Origin: Ramlibacter tataouinensis TTB310
Lineage (GTDB): Bacteria > Pseudomonadota > Gammaproteobacteria > Burkholderiales > Burkholderiaceae_C
Length of the DNA: 64,000 nt
Assembly (NCBI RefSeq): GCF_000215705.1
Contig: NC_015677.1
Location: 1,376,001-1,440,000 of the forward strand
Reading direction: 5' to 3'
Shown: in pieces, positions 21,563 to 30,672 of the stretch
How the letters are laid out: the number at the start of each line of letters is the position of its first letter
How positions within the stretch are numbered: the first letter of the stretch is position 1
The notes under the pieces: model-generated
The model's input: only the letters and a program-made list of their open reading frames with translations
The model's database searches: none
What the model was told of the DNA's origin: nothing
Position numbers and translations under genes: made by a program

Positions 21563-22018
21563 ATGGAAATGCAAGGCAGCCGCGAGCTCGCGGTCACGCA
21601 ACGGCAGGCCTGGGATGCGCTGAACGATCCGGACGTGCTCAAGGTCTGCATCCCGGGCTGCTACAAGGTCGAGTCCACCGGCGAGAACCAGTACGCCGTC
21701 GCGCTGTCGGTCAAGATCGGCCCGGTGTCGGCGCGCTTTGCCGGCAAGATCACGCTCAGCGACGTCAACCCGCCGTCCAGCTACACCCTGGCCTTCGACG
21801 GGCAGGGCGGGGTGGCCGGCTTCGGCAAGGGCCGCTCGGAAGTCAGCCTCGCGCCCGGCGGCACCGGCTGTGTCCTGCGCTACAGCGTGCAGGCGCAGGT
21901 GGGCGGTAAGATCGCGCAGATGGGCCAGCGTCTGATCGACGGCGTCGCCAGGTCCATGGCCGAGGATTTCTTCAAACGCTTCGACGCCGAGATGCAGCGG
22001 CGCCACCCCCCTCCATGA
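21563..22018 (+). CDS. coxG: CoxG family SRPBCC protein
   Basis: A 151-aa CO dehydrogenase subunit G-like protein of the START/SRPBCC fold: MEMQGSRELAVTQRQAWDALNDPDVLKVCIPG, the family start, and the C-terminal helix RLIDGVARSMAEDFFKRF. CoxG has been implicated in attaching the enzyme to the membrane or to quinones; for form II enzymes its role is unproven. The TGA overlaps the ATG of the TonB-dependent receptor gene by 4 bp, so the receptor belongs to this operon. Confidence 0.9.
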   Translation: MEMQGSRELAVTQRQAWDALNDPDVLKVCIPGCYKVESTGENQYAVALSVKIGPVSARFAGKITLSDVNPPSSYTLAFDGQGGVAGFGKGRSEVSLAPGGTGCVLRYSVQAQVGGKIAQMGQRLIDGVARSMAEDFFKRFDAEMQRRHPPP

Positions 22019-24171
22019 GAATGACCGCTGTCGCCGCTGCCGCGGCGCTCGCCGCCGCCCAGGCGGGCGCCCAGCCGGCTGCCGAGACCGCGCCCGAGCG
22101 CACCCTGGCCCCGGTGGTGGTGACGCCCACCCCGGGCGTCGCCCAATCCGCTTTCGACACGCCCGCCTCGGTGGACGTGGTCGACGGCGCCACGCTGCGC
22201 GAAGGCCAGCTGGGCATCAACCTGTCCGAATCGCTGGTGCGGGTGCCCGGCCTCGTGGCGCTGAACCGCCAGAACTACGCCCAGGACGTGCAGATCTCCT
22301 CGCGCGGCTACGGCGCACGCGCCACCTTCGGCGTGCGCGGCCTGCGGCTGTACACCGACGGCATCCCCGCCACCGCGCCCGACGGCCAGAGCCAGATCTC
22401 GCACTTCGACCTGCAGTCGGCCGACCGCATCGAGGTGCTGCGCGGGCCGTTCTCGGCGCTGTACGGCAACTCGTCGGGTGGCGTGATCAGCCTGTTCACG
22501 GCGGACGGCGGGCCCGAGACCGTGGCCGAGGCGGGCACCGCCTTCGGCAGCGACGACACGCGCCGGCACAACGTGCGGCTGTCGGGCCAGCAGGGCCAGC
22601 TGCAGTACAACCTCAGCGCCACCCGGTTCGACACGGACGGGTACCGCGAGCACAGCGCCGCGCAGCGCACCGGCTTCAACGGCAAGCTCAGGTACAACGC
22701 CAGCGCGGACACCAAGCTCAGCCTCATCCTCAATTACGTCGACATGCCGGACGTGCAGGACCCGCTGGGCCTGACGCGGGCCGAGTACGAGGCTGACCCG
22801 CGCCAGGCCAGCCCGGCGGCGCTGACGTTCAACACCCGCAAGTCGGTCGACCAGCTGCAGGCCGGCGCCATCCTGGAGCACCGGCTGGACGCCACCCATT
22901 CGTTCAAGCTGACCGGCTGGCGCGGCACGCGCGGCACGGTGCAGTACCAGGCCATCCCGGTGGGCACGCAGACGCCCATCACCCAGCCCGGCGGCGTGAT
23001 CGACCTGGACCGGGACTACCACGGCCTGGACGGGCAGTGGGTGGCCCGGACGCGGCTGTTCGACGCGCCCCTGACCCTCACCGCGGGCCTGTACGCCGAC
23101 CGGCTGGACGAGCGCCGGCGCGGCTTCCAGAACTTCACCGGCACGGGCGCCACGCAGCAGCTGGGCGTGCGCGGCGCACTGCGCCGCGACGAGGACAACG
23201 AGGTCGGCAGCTTCGACCAGTACCTGCAGGGCGTGTGGAGCGGCGCGCGCTTCAGCGTCACCGCCGGGCTGCGGCACTCGCGCGTTTCCTTCGACTCGCG
23301 CGACCGCTTCATCGTGGGGGCCAACGGCAACGACAGCGGCTCGGCCGACTACAGCGCCACCACCCCGGCGCTGGGCGTGGTGTTCCACGCCACCGACGCG
23401 CTCAACCTCTACGCCTCCTATGGGGAGGGATTCGAGACGCCCACCTTCAACGAGCTGGCCTACCGTCCGCCCGGGGCCGGCGGCGGCCTGAACTTCGGCC
23501 TGCGGCCGGCGGAAAGCCGGCAATGGGAGATCGGTGCCAAGGCGGCCCTTGGGACTGACTGGCAGCTGAATGCGGCACTGTTCCAGGCCCGCACCGAAGA
23601 TGAGCTCGTTGTGCTGACCAACAATGGCGGGCGCAGCACCTTCCAAAACGCGGGCGAGACGGAACGCCGTGGCTTCGAGGCGGCGCTGTCCGGGCGCTTT
23701 GGCGGCGGCTGGTCGGCCGCGCTGGTCGGCACCTGGCTGGACGCCAGCTACGACTCATCATTTATCACCTGTGGCCGGCCGGGTTGCGGCGCCCCAGGCA
23801 ATCCGCCGGACCTCCTGGTCCCCGCCGGCAACCGCGTCCCTGGCATCCCGCGCGCCACCGCCTTTGCCGAGCTGGCCTGGCGGCACAAGCCCTGGGGCCT
23901 GGAAACGGCGCTGGAGCTGCGGCACGTGGGCCGGATCTACGCCAACGACCTGAACAATGAATCGACCGATGCCTCCACCACGGCCGCCGTGCGCCTGTCG
24001 CTGGCGCAGCAGGTAGGCCGCTGGTCGCTGCGTGAATTCCTGCGGGTGGACAATCTGACCGACCGCCGCTACATCGGCTCGGTGATCGTCAACGAGGGCA
24101 ACCAGCGCTACTTCGAGCCGGCCCCCGGGCGCACCTGGCTGGTGGGCGTGAACGCCGCGTACACCTTCTGA
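22015..24171 (+). CDS. TonB-dependent outer-membrane receptor embedded in the Cox operon
   Basis: A 718-aa outer-membrane receptor. Signal peptide to about residue 20 (ALAAAQAGAQ), then a TonB-box-like APVVVTPTP, the plug domain (about 40-160: SRGYGARATFGVRGLRLYTDGIPAT, RIEVLRGPFSALYGNSSGGVI), and a 22-strand barrel ending in the terminal-phenylalanine signature LVGVNAAYTF. A cysteine pair in ITCGRPGCG lies in an extracellular loop. The substrate is unknown; siderophore-type receptors look similar. It overlaps coxG by 4 bp and precedes xdhC by 29 bp, so it is co-transcribed with a molybdenum hydroxylase, which suggests that it imports the hydroxylase substrate. Confidence 0.88.
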   Translation: MRMTAVAAAAALAAAQAGAQPAAETAPERTLAPVVVTPTPGVAQSAFDTPASVDVVDGATLREGQLGINLSESLVRVPGLVALNRQNYAQDVQISSRGYGARATFGVRGLRLYTDGIPATAPDGQSQISHFDLQSADRIEVLRGPFSALYGNSSGGVISLFTADGGPETVAEAGTAFGSDDTRRHNVRLSGQQGQLQYNLSATRFDTDGYREHSAAQRTGFNGKLRYNASADTKLSLILNYVDMPDVQDPLGLTRAEYEADPRQASPAALTFNTRKSVDQLQAGAILEHRLDATHSFKLTGWRGTRGTVQYQAIPVGTQTPITQPGGVIDLDRDYHGLDGQWVARTRLFDAPLTLTAGLYADRLDERRRGFQNFTGTGATQQLGVRGALRRDEDNEVGSFDQYLQGVWSGARFSVTAGLRHSRVSFDSRDRFIVGANGNDSGSADYSATTPALGVVFHATDALNLYASYGEGFETPTFNELAYRPPGAGGGLNFGLRPAESRQWEIGAKAALGTDWQLNAALFQARTEDELVVLTNNGGRSTFQNAGETERRGFEAALSGRFGGGWSAALVGTWLDASYDSSFITCGRPGCGAPGNPPDLLVPAGNRVPGIPRATAFAELAWRHKPWGLETALELRHVGRIYANDLNNESTDASTTAAVRLSLAQQVGRWSLREFLRVDNLTDRRYIGSVIVNEGNQRYFEPAPGRTWLVGVNAAYTF

Positions 24172-24200
24172 GCGCGCGGCCCGGCCGAGAGAGCAAGCAG

Positions 24201-25262
24201 ATGGAAAACCTGGACGTGATGGTGCTGCGCACCCTGCGCGACTGGCGGCTGGCCGGCCGCCGGGCGCTGCTGGCGACCGTGGTGCGCACCTGGGGCTCGT
24301 CGCCCCGGCCGGTGGGGTCGATCATGGCCCTGTGCGAGGACGGCGCCGTGGCCGGCTCGGTCTCGGGCGGCTGCATCGAGGACGACCTGATCTGGCGCTA
24401 CAGCCGCGCCTATGCCGGCCAGGGCGACGCCCGCGAGATGCCGCAGGGCGCGCCGGCCTTCGTCAAGTACGGCATCACGGCCGACGAGGCGCACCGCTTC
24501 GGCCTGCCCTGCGGCGGCACGCTGGAGCTGCTGCTGGAGCCCGACCCCGAGGGCGCCAGCCTGGGCCGCCTGGTGGAGCAGCTGGAGGCCGGCCATCTGG
24601 TGCGGCGCACCGTGCGCCTGGCCGACGGGCAGGTGACGCTGGAGCCGGCGGACACGCCGTCGGAGCTGGCGCTGGATGAGGCGGACATGGCCAACACCTT
24701 CGGCCCGGAGTACCGCATGCTGCTGATCGGCGCCGGCCCGCTCACCGAGTACCTGGCCACCATGGCCCTGTTCAGCGGCTTTGCCGTGACGGTGTGCGAC
24801 CCGCGCGAGGAGTACAGCGCGGGCTTCAACGTGCCGGGCGCGCGCCTGGTGCGCGAGATGCCCGACGACGTGGTGGCGGCCTTCCGGCCCGACCGGCGCA
24901 GCTGCGTGGTGGCCCTGACGCACGACCCCAAGCTGGACGACCTGGCGCTGCTGGAGGCGCTGGGCACCGACGCCTTCTACGTCGGCGCGATCGGCAGCCG
25001 CCGTAACAACGAGGCCCGGCGCGAACGCATGGTTGAACACTTCGGCCAGACCGAAGCCTCGCTCGAGCGGCTGCGCGGGCCCATCGGCATCTACATCGGC
25101 AGCAAGACGCCGCCGGAGATCGCCGTGAGCGTCATGGCCGAGATCCTGGCCGTGAAGAACGGCGTGCCGCTGCCGCGCGACCTGGACGTGGCCCGGGCCA
25201 AGGATCAGCTGGCGGTGCAGGCCAACGATCCCGGCGCACTGGTGTGCGGCGTGCGCGCCTAG
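24201..25262 (+). CDS. xdhC: XdhC/CoxI family maturation factor
   Basis: A 353-aa XdhC-type protein, which in characterised relatives binds the molybdenum cofactor and presents it for sulfuration or insertion into the hydroxylase. The N-terminal XdhC_CoxI domain has ATVVRTWGSSPRPVGSIMAL and SVSGGCIEDDLI. The C-terminal Rossmann domain shows LIGAGPLTEYLATMALFSGFAVTVCDPR and the conserved YVGAIGSRRNNEARR. Last gene of the operon and 29 bp after the receptor gene. Confidence 0.93.
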   Translation: MENLDVMVLRTLRDWRLAGRRALLATVVRTWGSSPRPVGSIMALCEDGAVAGSVSGGCIEDDLIWRYSRAYAGQGDAREMPQGAPAFVKYGITADEAHRFGLPCGGTLELLLEPDPEGASLGRLVEQLEAGHLVRRTVRLADGQVTLEPADTPSELALDEADMANTFGPEYRMLLIGAGPLTEYLATMALFSGFAVTVCDPREEYSAGFNVPGARLVREMPDDVVAAFRPDRRSCVVALTHDPKLDDLALLEALGTDAFYVGAIGSRRNNEARRERMVEHFGQTEASLERLRGPIGIYIGSKTPPEIAVSVMAEILAVKNGVPLPRDLDVARAKDQLAVQANDPGALVCGVRA

Positions 25263-25378
25263 GCAGCTCAACGGTTCGAGCGCTCCGCGGGTACGGTACG
25301 GCGTCTTACCCCATATGGGGGGTGACCCGATGCGCAGGGGAAAAGAAAGTCGGGTCCTGGACGAAAGGAACCCTGCCC

Positions 25379-26869
25379 ATGCAACCATCCCAAGTAGCTC
25401 GACTTCGAACCATTGCACAGGGGAGGTGGATGCAGGGGCGGCTGCGCCTGCCAGCCATCGCGCTCGCCATCGTGGTTGCCGCGTGCGGCGGCGGTGGCGG
25501 CGGGAGCAGCGGCACGGGCGCCACCGGCGGGCCGGGGACGCCCGGCACTTCGCCGGGTACCGGCGGCGGCCCGGGCACGACGCCCGGTACCTCGGTGAAC
25601 GTGGATGTCGCGCCGGCTTCCACGCGCCTGGCCAGCATCCCTGCGGGCACCTCCCTGACCGAGTCGATGGCGTACATGGGGGACCAGTTCGAGGTCGCCA
25701 AGTACCGGCGTGCCAACCTCATCGACGACAACGGCCGGAACCTGGTCTATGCGGTCAGGGCCGACGGCAACGCCAGGCCCCGGGCCTACGACGTGTATTC
25801 GCTGACGGAACAAGGCCCGGTGCAGATCTACTCGGGCGTGGCCCGCAACTCCAGCGTTTCGGCGGGGTGCGAGGCAGGAGCCCGGTACCTGCTCGACGCC
25901 GACGGCACCGAGGTGCTGATGGCCGAGAACCCGGCGGGGGGTGCAGGCGGGTGCAGCGGAGCGGGCCGGGTGATCTCGATCCCCCTGGCCAACCCGGCAG
26001 CCACCAGCATCGTCGCCACGAATGGCGGCGCCAGGCTGTCGACCCACAACCTGGTCGCCACGGCGAACCATCACGAAATCGCCGTCGCGGGTTTCGAAGC
26101 GACGAACCAGACCCTGCGGCGGGTGGTCTTCGCGGACCGGCCGGGCCGGCAGGCCGCCACCGTGAAGACATTCCAGTCATCCACGCTGTCGTTCGGCAAT
26201 GTCATCAACGACTACAACGGCGCCCTGATCGCCCGGCCGGAATGCTGCTCGGGGCGGGTGAGGGTGGTCGCGCAGGAAGGGATCCAGCCGGCTTCGCTGT
26301 GGGAGCTGGATTTCGTCACGATCCCTGCGATCGTGCGCATCGGGCAGGCGGCCCCGGCTGTGCCGACCGACCCGAATCCCTTGATCGGCAAGGTGGGCAT
26401 CGCGGTCGGCGGGCTGGTCGTCAGCAGGGATGGCACCAGCGGGGAGGCCTTCGGGGCCACGTACAGCGCCTCGGCAGACAACATCATCGGCCGGCTGTGC
26501 CAGCTGGATGCGACCCGCTTCTTCCGGCTCTACAACGACCTGCAGGAACCGAACCCGGGGATCCCGCGGCATGCCGAGGCCCAGCGCGACAACGTCTGCA
26601 ACAACCCGATCTTCCCCGCCAGGCTCCAGACCGACTTCGTCCGGGGTAGCTTCGCCATCTTCAGGAGCGGCAATCTCATCGCCAGCATGAACCTGCTCGA
26701 TCCGTCGCAGGTGAAGATCATGCGTGAACCCAGGCCGAACGGCCTGGTGTCCGAGATCTACACCGTGTCGGCCAACGGACGCTGGGTGGTGCTGCGGCAG
26801 GCGCAGCCTGCCGGCGGCCAGATGCAGTTCCTGGTCCACGACTCCTTCGCCTGGCCTGACCTGCCTTGA
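25379..26869 (+). CDS. Large lipoprotein of unknown function
   Basis: A 496-aa predicted lipoprotein. A hydrophobic segment LPAIALAIVVAAC ends in a lipobox, followed by a long Gly/Thr/Pro linker (GGGGGGSSGTGATGG...GTSPGTGGG), a design shared with the putative-Ig lipoprotein near the left end. The body of about 420 residues reads as alternating strands and turns with sensor-like repeats (RVISIPLANPAATSIVATNGG, EIAVAGFEATNQTLRRVVFADRPG), suggesting a beta-propeller; this is inference. Three CxxC-less cysteine pairs occur (EAGARY near SAGC; PECCSG; DNVCNNP). ATG 25379 has AAAGGA about 13 bp upstream; ATG 25430 would still keep the signal peptide. Confidence 0.62.
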   Translation: MQPSQVARLRTIAQGRWMQGRLRLPAIALAIVVAACGGGGGGSSGTGATGGPGTPGTSPGTGGGPGTTPGTSVNVDVAPASTRLASIPAGTSLTESMAYMGDQFEVAKYRRANLIDDNGRNLVYAVRADGNARPRAYDVYSLTEQGPVQIYSGVARNSSVSAGCEAGARYLLDADGTEVLMAENPAGGAGGCSGAGRVISIPLANPAATSIVATNGGARLSTHNLVATANHHEIAVAGFEATNQTLRRVVFADRPGRQAATVKTFQSSTLSFGNVINDYNGALIARPECCSGRVRVVAQEGIQPASLWELDFVTIPAIVRIGQAAPAVPTDPNPLIGKVGIAVGGLVVSRDGTSGEAFGATYSASADNIIGRLCQLDATRFFRLYNDLQEPNPGIPRHAEAQRDNVCNNPIFPARLQTDFVRGSFAIFRSGNLIASMNLLDPSQVKIMREPRPNGLVSEIYTVSANGRWVVLRQAQPAGGQMQFLVHDSFAWPDLP

Positions 26870-26949
26870 TCTTGGCTAGGGTTAACGTGGGTGCCCGGCG
26901 CGGCCGGCCGCTGTAGCGTGGCTGTCCTTCTTGCAAGCAGGAGCCTGCC

Positions 26950-27192
26950 ATGCGCAAACTCATCCTCTCCCTGGGCCTGACCCTCGCGGCCGCCGGTGCG
27001 GCCTGGGCCCACAACTGCCCGAACGAGATGAAGGCCATCGACGCCAGGCTGCAGACCAAGCCCGCGCTGTCCAAGGACGTGGCCGACAAGGTGGCCAGGC
27101 TGCGCGCCGACGGCGAGGCCCACCACAAGGCAGGCAAGCACAACGAATCCATGGCCGCGCTGGGCGAGGCCAAGAAGCTGCTGGGGATCTGA
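26950..27192 (+). CDS. Small periplasmic helical protein
   Basis: An 80-aa protein with a clear signal peptide (MRKLILSLGLTLAAAGAAWA, cleavage after AWA). The mature 60 residues are helical and Lys/Ala-rich (CPNEMKAIDARLQTKPALSKDVADKVARLRADGEAHHKAG), with one cysteine and two adjacent histidines. Small proteins of this look are common in Comamonadaceae next to unrelated genes; the function is unknown. The ATG follows AAGCAGGAG. Convergent with the flavoprotein gene. Confidence 0.65.
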   Translation: MRKLILSLGLTLAAAGAAWAHNCPNEMKAIDARLQTKPALSKDVADKVARLRADGEAHHKAGKHNESMAALGEAKKLLGI

Positions 27193-27218
27193 GCGGCCTG
27201 GCCGGTGCCCGGCCGCTC
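27191..27218. terminator. Hairpin between convergent genes
   Basis: GAGCGGCC (27191-27198) pairs with GGCCGCTC (27211-27218) across a 12-nt loop, overlapping both convergent stop codons. There is no U-run, so it may be a weak bidirectional terminator. Confidence 0.4.
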
Positions 27219-28896
27219 AACCCGCCGGGCTGAGGAACCGGTGCACCGCCTGGATCACCACCGAGCCTTCGCCCACGCCCGAGGCCACGCGCTTGACCGA
27301 GCCCGAGCGCACATCGCCCACCGCGAACACCCCGGGCTGGCTGGTGGCGTAAGGCGAGGGCAGGGCCCTGCCGTCCGCATCCGCGCCGGTCACCACGAAC
27401 CCCTTATCGTCCAGCGCCAGGCAGCCGCGCAGCCAGTCGGTGTTGGGCTCGGCGCCAATCATCAGGAACACGTTGGTCACCGGGCGTGTGACGCTCTCCC
27501 CGGTGCGTCGGTGCGTCCAGGTGACCGAGCGCAGCCGCTCGTCGCCCTGCATCGCGGTGATCTCGCTGTGCGGATGCAGGGTCACCGTGGGGGAGCGGGC
27601 GATGCGCTGGACCAGGTAGTCCGACATGGTGGCGGCCAGTCCCTCGCCGCGCACCAGGATGTGCACGTGCGCGGCCACGCGCGAGAGGTACATCGCGGCC
27701 TGGCCGGCGGAGTTGCCGCCGCCCACCACCACCACTTCCTCGCCGCCGCACAGCCGGGCCTCCATCGCGGTGGCCGCGTAGTGCAGGCCCTGGCCGTCGA
27801 AGCGGGTGCAGTGGGGCAGCGCCAGCCGGCGGTAGCGCGCCCCGGTGGCCACGACCACCGCGCGGGCGCGCACCGCCTGGCCATCGTCCAGGCGCAGCGT
27901 GTAGGGCGTGTCCTCGCATTCCAGGCCCGCCACCGCGCGCGAGATCGCCAGCCGCGCGCCGAACTTCTGCGCCTGCACCTGGGCCCGGCCGGCCAGCGCC
28001 TGGCCGGAGATGCCGGTGGGAAAGCCCAGGTAGTTCTCGATCTTGGAGCTGGTGCCGGCCTGGCCGCCGGGCGCGCTGGCCTCGACCACGATGGTCTTCA
28101 GGCCCTCGGAGGCGGCATACACCGCCGCGGCCAGCCCGGCCGGCCCGGCGCCGACCACGGCCAGGTCGTACACCTGCGCCGCATCGACGCGCTCGGTCAG
28201 CCCCAGCTGGTCGGCCAGCTCGCCGATGCCCGGGTTGCGCAGCACCCGCTCGCCCTGCGCGATCACCACCGGCAGCTGGGTGGCGTCCAGGCCGAAGCAG
28301 CGCAGCATGCCGCCGGCGTCCGGGTCGGTGTCGGTGTCCAGCAGCCGGTGCGGATAGCCGTTTCGCGTGAGGAAGCGCTGCAGGGTCAGCGTGTCGGCCT
28401 GGCGGCCGGGGCCGATCAGGACCACGCCGCCCTGCGCATGCTGGATCAGCCCGACGCGGCGCAGGATGAAGGCGCGCATCAGGATCTCGGCGATGTCGGG
28501 CTCGCTGGTGACCAGGCGCAGGAAGTCGGTGCGCGGCAGGCGCACCACCTCGCTGGCAGCGCCGGTGCGGCCCGACACCAGGATCATGCGGTCGTTGAAC
28601 AGGTCCAGCTCGCCGGTGAACTGGCGCGGCCCGTGGGTGGTGAACACGCGCTCGCGGCCGTGCTCGTCCAGGTCGAAGATCTCGATGCTGCCTTCGAGCA
28701 CCAGGAAGAAGTCGACGGAGCGCTGGCCGCGCTGGAACACCACGGTGCCGGCGGGCAGCCGCTCATGGCGGCCGTAGGCGGCGATGCGCTCGGCCATGGC
28801 CGGAGTCAGGCGCGGGAAGATCTGCGCCTCGCGCGCGTACGGATCCGAGGGATCCGGCGGCGCCGGTTCGTCGCCGGGGGGCGGGGGCAGGTTCAT
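27217..28896 (-). CDS. Cyclic-nucleotide-domain/thioredoxin reductase-like flavoprotein
   Basis: A 559-aa fusion. Residues about 20-150 form a cyclic-nucleotide-binding (CRP-like) domain (RLPAGTVVFQRGQRSVDFFLVLEGSI, GPRQFTGELDLFN). About 155-225 form a glutaredoxin-like or receiver-like linker, and 230-559 a thioredoxin reductase-like FAD/NAD(P) domain: FAD motif VVGAGPAGLAAAVYAA, GGQAGTSSKIENYLGFP, NAD(P) motif VVVVGGGNSAGQAAMYLS and FAD tail GVFAVGDVRSG. The redox CxxC of true thioredoxin reductase (CATC before the NAD(P) motif) is replaced by a single cysteine in MEARLCGGEE, so it should not reduce thioredoxin directly. ATG 28896 is preferred over 28920 because CCGGAG precedes it. Physiological substrate unknown. 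Confidence 0.85.
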   Translation of the reverse strand: MNLPPPPGDEPAPPDPSDPYAREAQIFPRLTPAMAERIAAYGRHERLPAGTVVFQRGQRSVDFFLVLEGSIEIFDLDEHGRERVFTTHGPRQFTGELDLFNDRMILVSGRTGAASEVVRLPRTDFLRLVTSEPDIAEILMRAFILRRVGLIQHAQGGVVLIGPGRQADTLTLQRFLTRNGYPHRLLDTDTDPDAGGMLRCFGLDATQLPVVIAQGERVLRNPGIGELADQLGLTERVDAAQVYDLAVVGAGPAGLAAAVYAASEGLKTIVVEASAPGGQAGTSSKIENYLGFPTGISGQALAGRAQVQAQKFGARLAISRAVAGLECEDTPYTLRLDDGQAVRARAVVVATGARYRRLALPHCTRFDGQGLHYAATAMEARLCGGEEVVVVGGGNSAGQAAMYLSRVAAHVHILVRGEGLAATMSDYLVQRIARSPTVTLHPHSEITAMQGDERLRSVTWTHRRTGESVTRPVTNVFLMIGAEPNTDWLRGCLALDDKGFVVTGADADGRALPSPYATSQPGVFAVGDVRSGSVKRVASGVGEGSVVIQAVHRFLSPAG

Positions 28897-28950
28897 GGAC
28901 GGCTCCGGAGTGGGCCCCATGATAGGGGCGCCGCCACCGGGCCGATGGCC

Positions 28951-29916
28951 TTACTTGCGGTAGGCGTCCACCAGCTGCTGGCCCTCGGGGCCGGCCTTGT
29001 CCAGCCACTCCTTGAGCATGGTGTCGCCCACCTTCTTCATGTCGGCCTTGAGCTGGGCCGGCGGCTGCAGGATCTGCATGCCGTTGGCCTTGAGCTTGTC
29101 CAGCGTCTCGGTGTTGGCCTTGCGGCTGGTGGCCCAGCCGCGCTCCTGCGCGGCGGCACCGGCCTTGAGCAGCGCGTCCTGCATCGCCTTGTCCAGCGCG
29201 TTGAAGGCCGCGCGGTTGACGATGACCGCGTTCTTGGGCAGCCAGGCCTGGGTGTCGTACCAGTTCTTGATGTGCTCGTAGGTCTTGGTGTCGAAGCCGG
29301 TGGAGCCGGAGGACATGTACGAGTCGACCACGCCGGTGGCCATGGCCTGCGACAGCTCGGCCTGCTGCACGGTGACGGGCTGCGCGCCCACCAGCTCGGC
29401 GATGCGGGCCGTGGCCGGGCTGTAGGCGCGCCACTTCAGGCCCTTCATGTCGGCCGCGGAGTTGAGCGTGCGCTTGGTGTAGATGCCCTGCGGCGGCCAG
29501 GCCACCGCGTACAGCAGCATCATGCCCTGCTCGCCCAGCTTCTTGTCCAGCAAGGGCTTCTGCGCCTGGTACAGCTTCATGGCGGCTTCGTAGCTGTCGG
29601 CCAGGAAGGGCACGCCGTCAGCGCCGAAGATCTGCCATTCGTTCTGGTAGTTGGCCAGCAGGATCTCGCCGATGGGGGCCTGGCCGCCCTGGATCGCGCG
29701 CTTGATCTCCGGCGCCTTGAACAGCGAGGCATTGGCATGCACCGTGATCTTGAGCTTGCCGCCGCTGGCCTTGTCCACGTCCTCGGCGAACTGGGTGAGG
29801 TTCTGGGTGTGGAAGTTGGAGGTGGGATAAGCCGCCGGCAGGTCCCACTTGGTCTGGGCAAAGGCGTGGGGAGCCAGGGACAGGGCGGCCGCGGCCAGGG
29901 CGAGCTTGAATTTCAT
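28951..29916 (-). CDS. dctP: TRAP transporter substrate-binding protein, DctP type
   Basis: A 321-aa periplasmic binding protein with a signal peptide (MKFKLALAAAALSLAPHAFAQ). TRAP-DctP features: FAEDVDKASGGKLKITVH, the LAELVGAQPVTVQQAELSQAMATGVVDSYMSSG stretch, and the arginine in KGLKWRAYSP that usually binds the carboxylate of the substrate. The substrate is therefore probably an organic acid. The matching membrane genes dctQ and dctM are not adjacent; the nearest set is at 37339-39136 in the same orientation, with the efflux cluster between. It could serve that permease. Confidence 0.88.
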   Translation of the reverse strand: MKFKLALAAAALSLAPHAFAQTKWDLPAAYPTSNFHTQNLTQFAEDVDKASGGKLKITVHANASLFKAPEIKRAIQGGQAPIGEILLANYQNEWQIFGADGVPFLADSYEAAMKLYQAQKPLLDKKLGEQGMMLLYAVAWPPQGIYTKRTLNSAADMKGLKWRAYSPATARIAELVGAQPVTVQQAELSQAMATGVVDSYMSSGSTGFDTKTYEHIKNWYDTQAWLPKNAVIVNRAAFNALDKAMQDALLKAGAAAQERGWATSRKANTETLDKLKANGMQILQPPAQLKADMKKVGDTMLKEWLDKAGPEGQQLVDAYRK

Positions 29917-29989
29917 CGGGTCTCCAGGAGGGGTTGCACGAGGGAAGGCGTGCAGGGTACCTGCAAGTTCCAGGCCGCCGGATGCGGTC

Positions 29990-30601
29990 TTACCCCAGCC
30001 CCAAGCCCGCCAGGTAGGCGTCGATGGCCTGCCGGCCCGCGCGCGGCAGCTCGAAGGCCCGCGGGTCCAGCATCCAGTTCTGGATCAGCCCATCCACCAG
30101 CGCGTGCAGGCCGCGCGCCGCGGCCTCGGCCGGCAGCGGCAGGCGCCGGCCGCGCATGCGGGCACCGTGGCTGAGCACCTGCTTCATGTCGGCCAGGCAT
30201 TCGTCGCGCACCGCCAGGTGGCGCTGGCGCACCGCGTCAAGGCTCTCGACGTATTCGACCTTGTGCGTCGCCACCTCGACCACGCGGCGTGTGCGAGGAT
30301 CGGTGGAAATCTTGGTGAGCACGCCCAGCAGGGCGCTGCGCAGCGCGGGCAGCGGGTCCACGGTCGTGTCCGCGGCCTCGTGCAGAGCGTGCTCCATGGG
30401 CAGGCTCACGCGCTCGATCATCGCGTTGTACAGGTCGGCCTTGTCCTTGAAGTGCCAATAGATGGCGCCGCGCGTGGTGCCGGCCTCGGCCGCGATGTCG
30501 GCCAGCGAGGTGCTGGAGACGCCCTTGCGCTGGAACACGCGCTCGGCCGCGTCCAGCAGGGCGTGGCGGGTGGCCAGGGCGTCTTCCTTGGTGCGGCGCA
30601 T
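29990..30601 (-). CDS. TetR/AcrR family repressor of the RND operon
   Basis: A 203-aa regulator. The N-terminal helix-turn-helix (STSLADIAAEAGTTRGAIYWHFKDKADLYNAM, about 30-62) and a C-terminal AcrR-like ligand domain (MEHALHEAADTTVDPL...LHALVDGLIQNWMLDP) match repressors of multidrug efflux pumps (AcrR, TtgR). It diverges from the membrane-fusion protein gene with an AcrR-type palindrome in the 71-bp gap. The ATG at 30601 is chosen; a longer frame would extend across the operator. Confidence 0.88.
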   Translation of the reverse strand: MRRTKEDALATRHALLDAAERVFQRKGVSSTSLADIAAEAGTTRGAIYWHFKDKADLYNAMIERVSLPMEHALHEAADTTVDPLPALRSALLGVLTKISTDPRTRRVVEVATHKVEYVESLDAVRQRHLAVRDECLADMKQVLSHGARMRGRRLPLPAEAAARGLHALVDGLIQNWMLDPRAFELPRAGRQAIDAYLAGLGLG

Positions 30602-30613
30602 GATGGCCGACAC

Positions 30614-30637
30614 TATACATTCATGCGTGTATGTATA
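30614..30637. promoter_or_regulatory. AcrR/TtgR-type operator
   Basis: A 24-bp near-perfect palindrome with arms TATACAT and ATGTATA around TCATGCGTGT. It has the same length and nearly the same arms as the E. coli acrAB operator (TACATAC...GTATGTA). It lies between the divergent repressor and efflux genes. Confidence 0.8.
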
Positions 30638-30672
30638 CTGCGGGGTTTTCCTCCATCCAACCGGGTCGTTCC

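Noticed and set aside
27205..30174. Long plus-strand frame across the flavoprotein and dctP genes
   Set aside because: Antisense composition artefact; the minus-strand proteins have complete domains and signal peptides.
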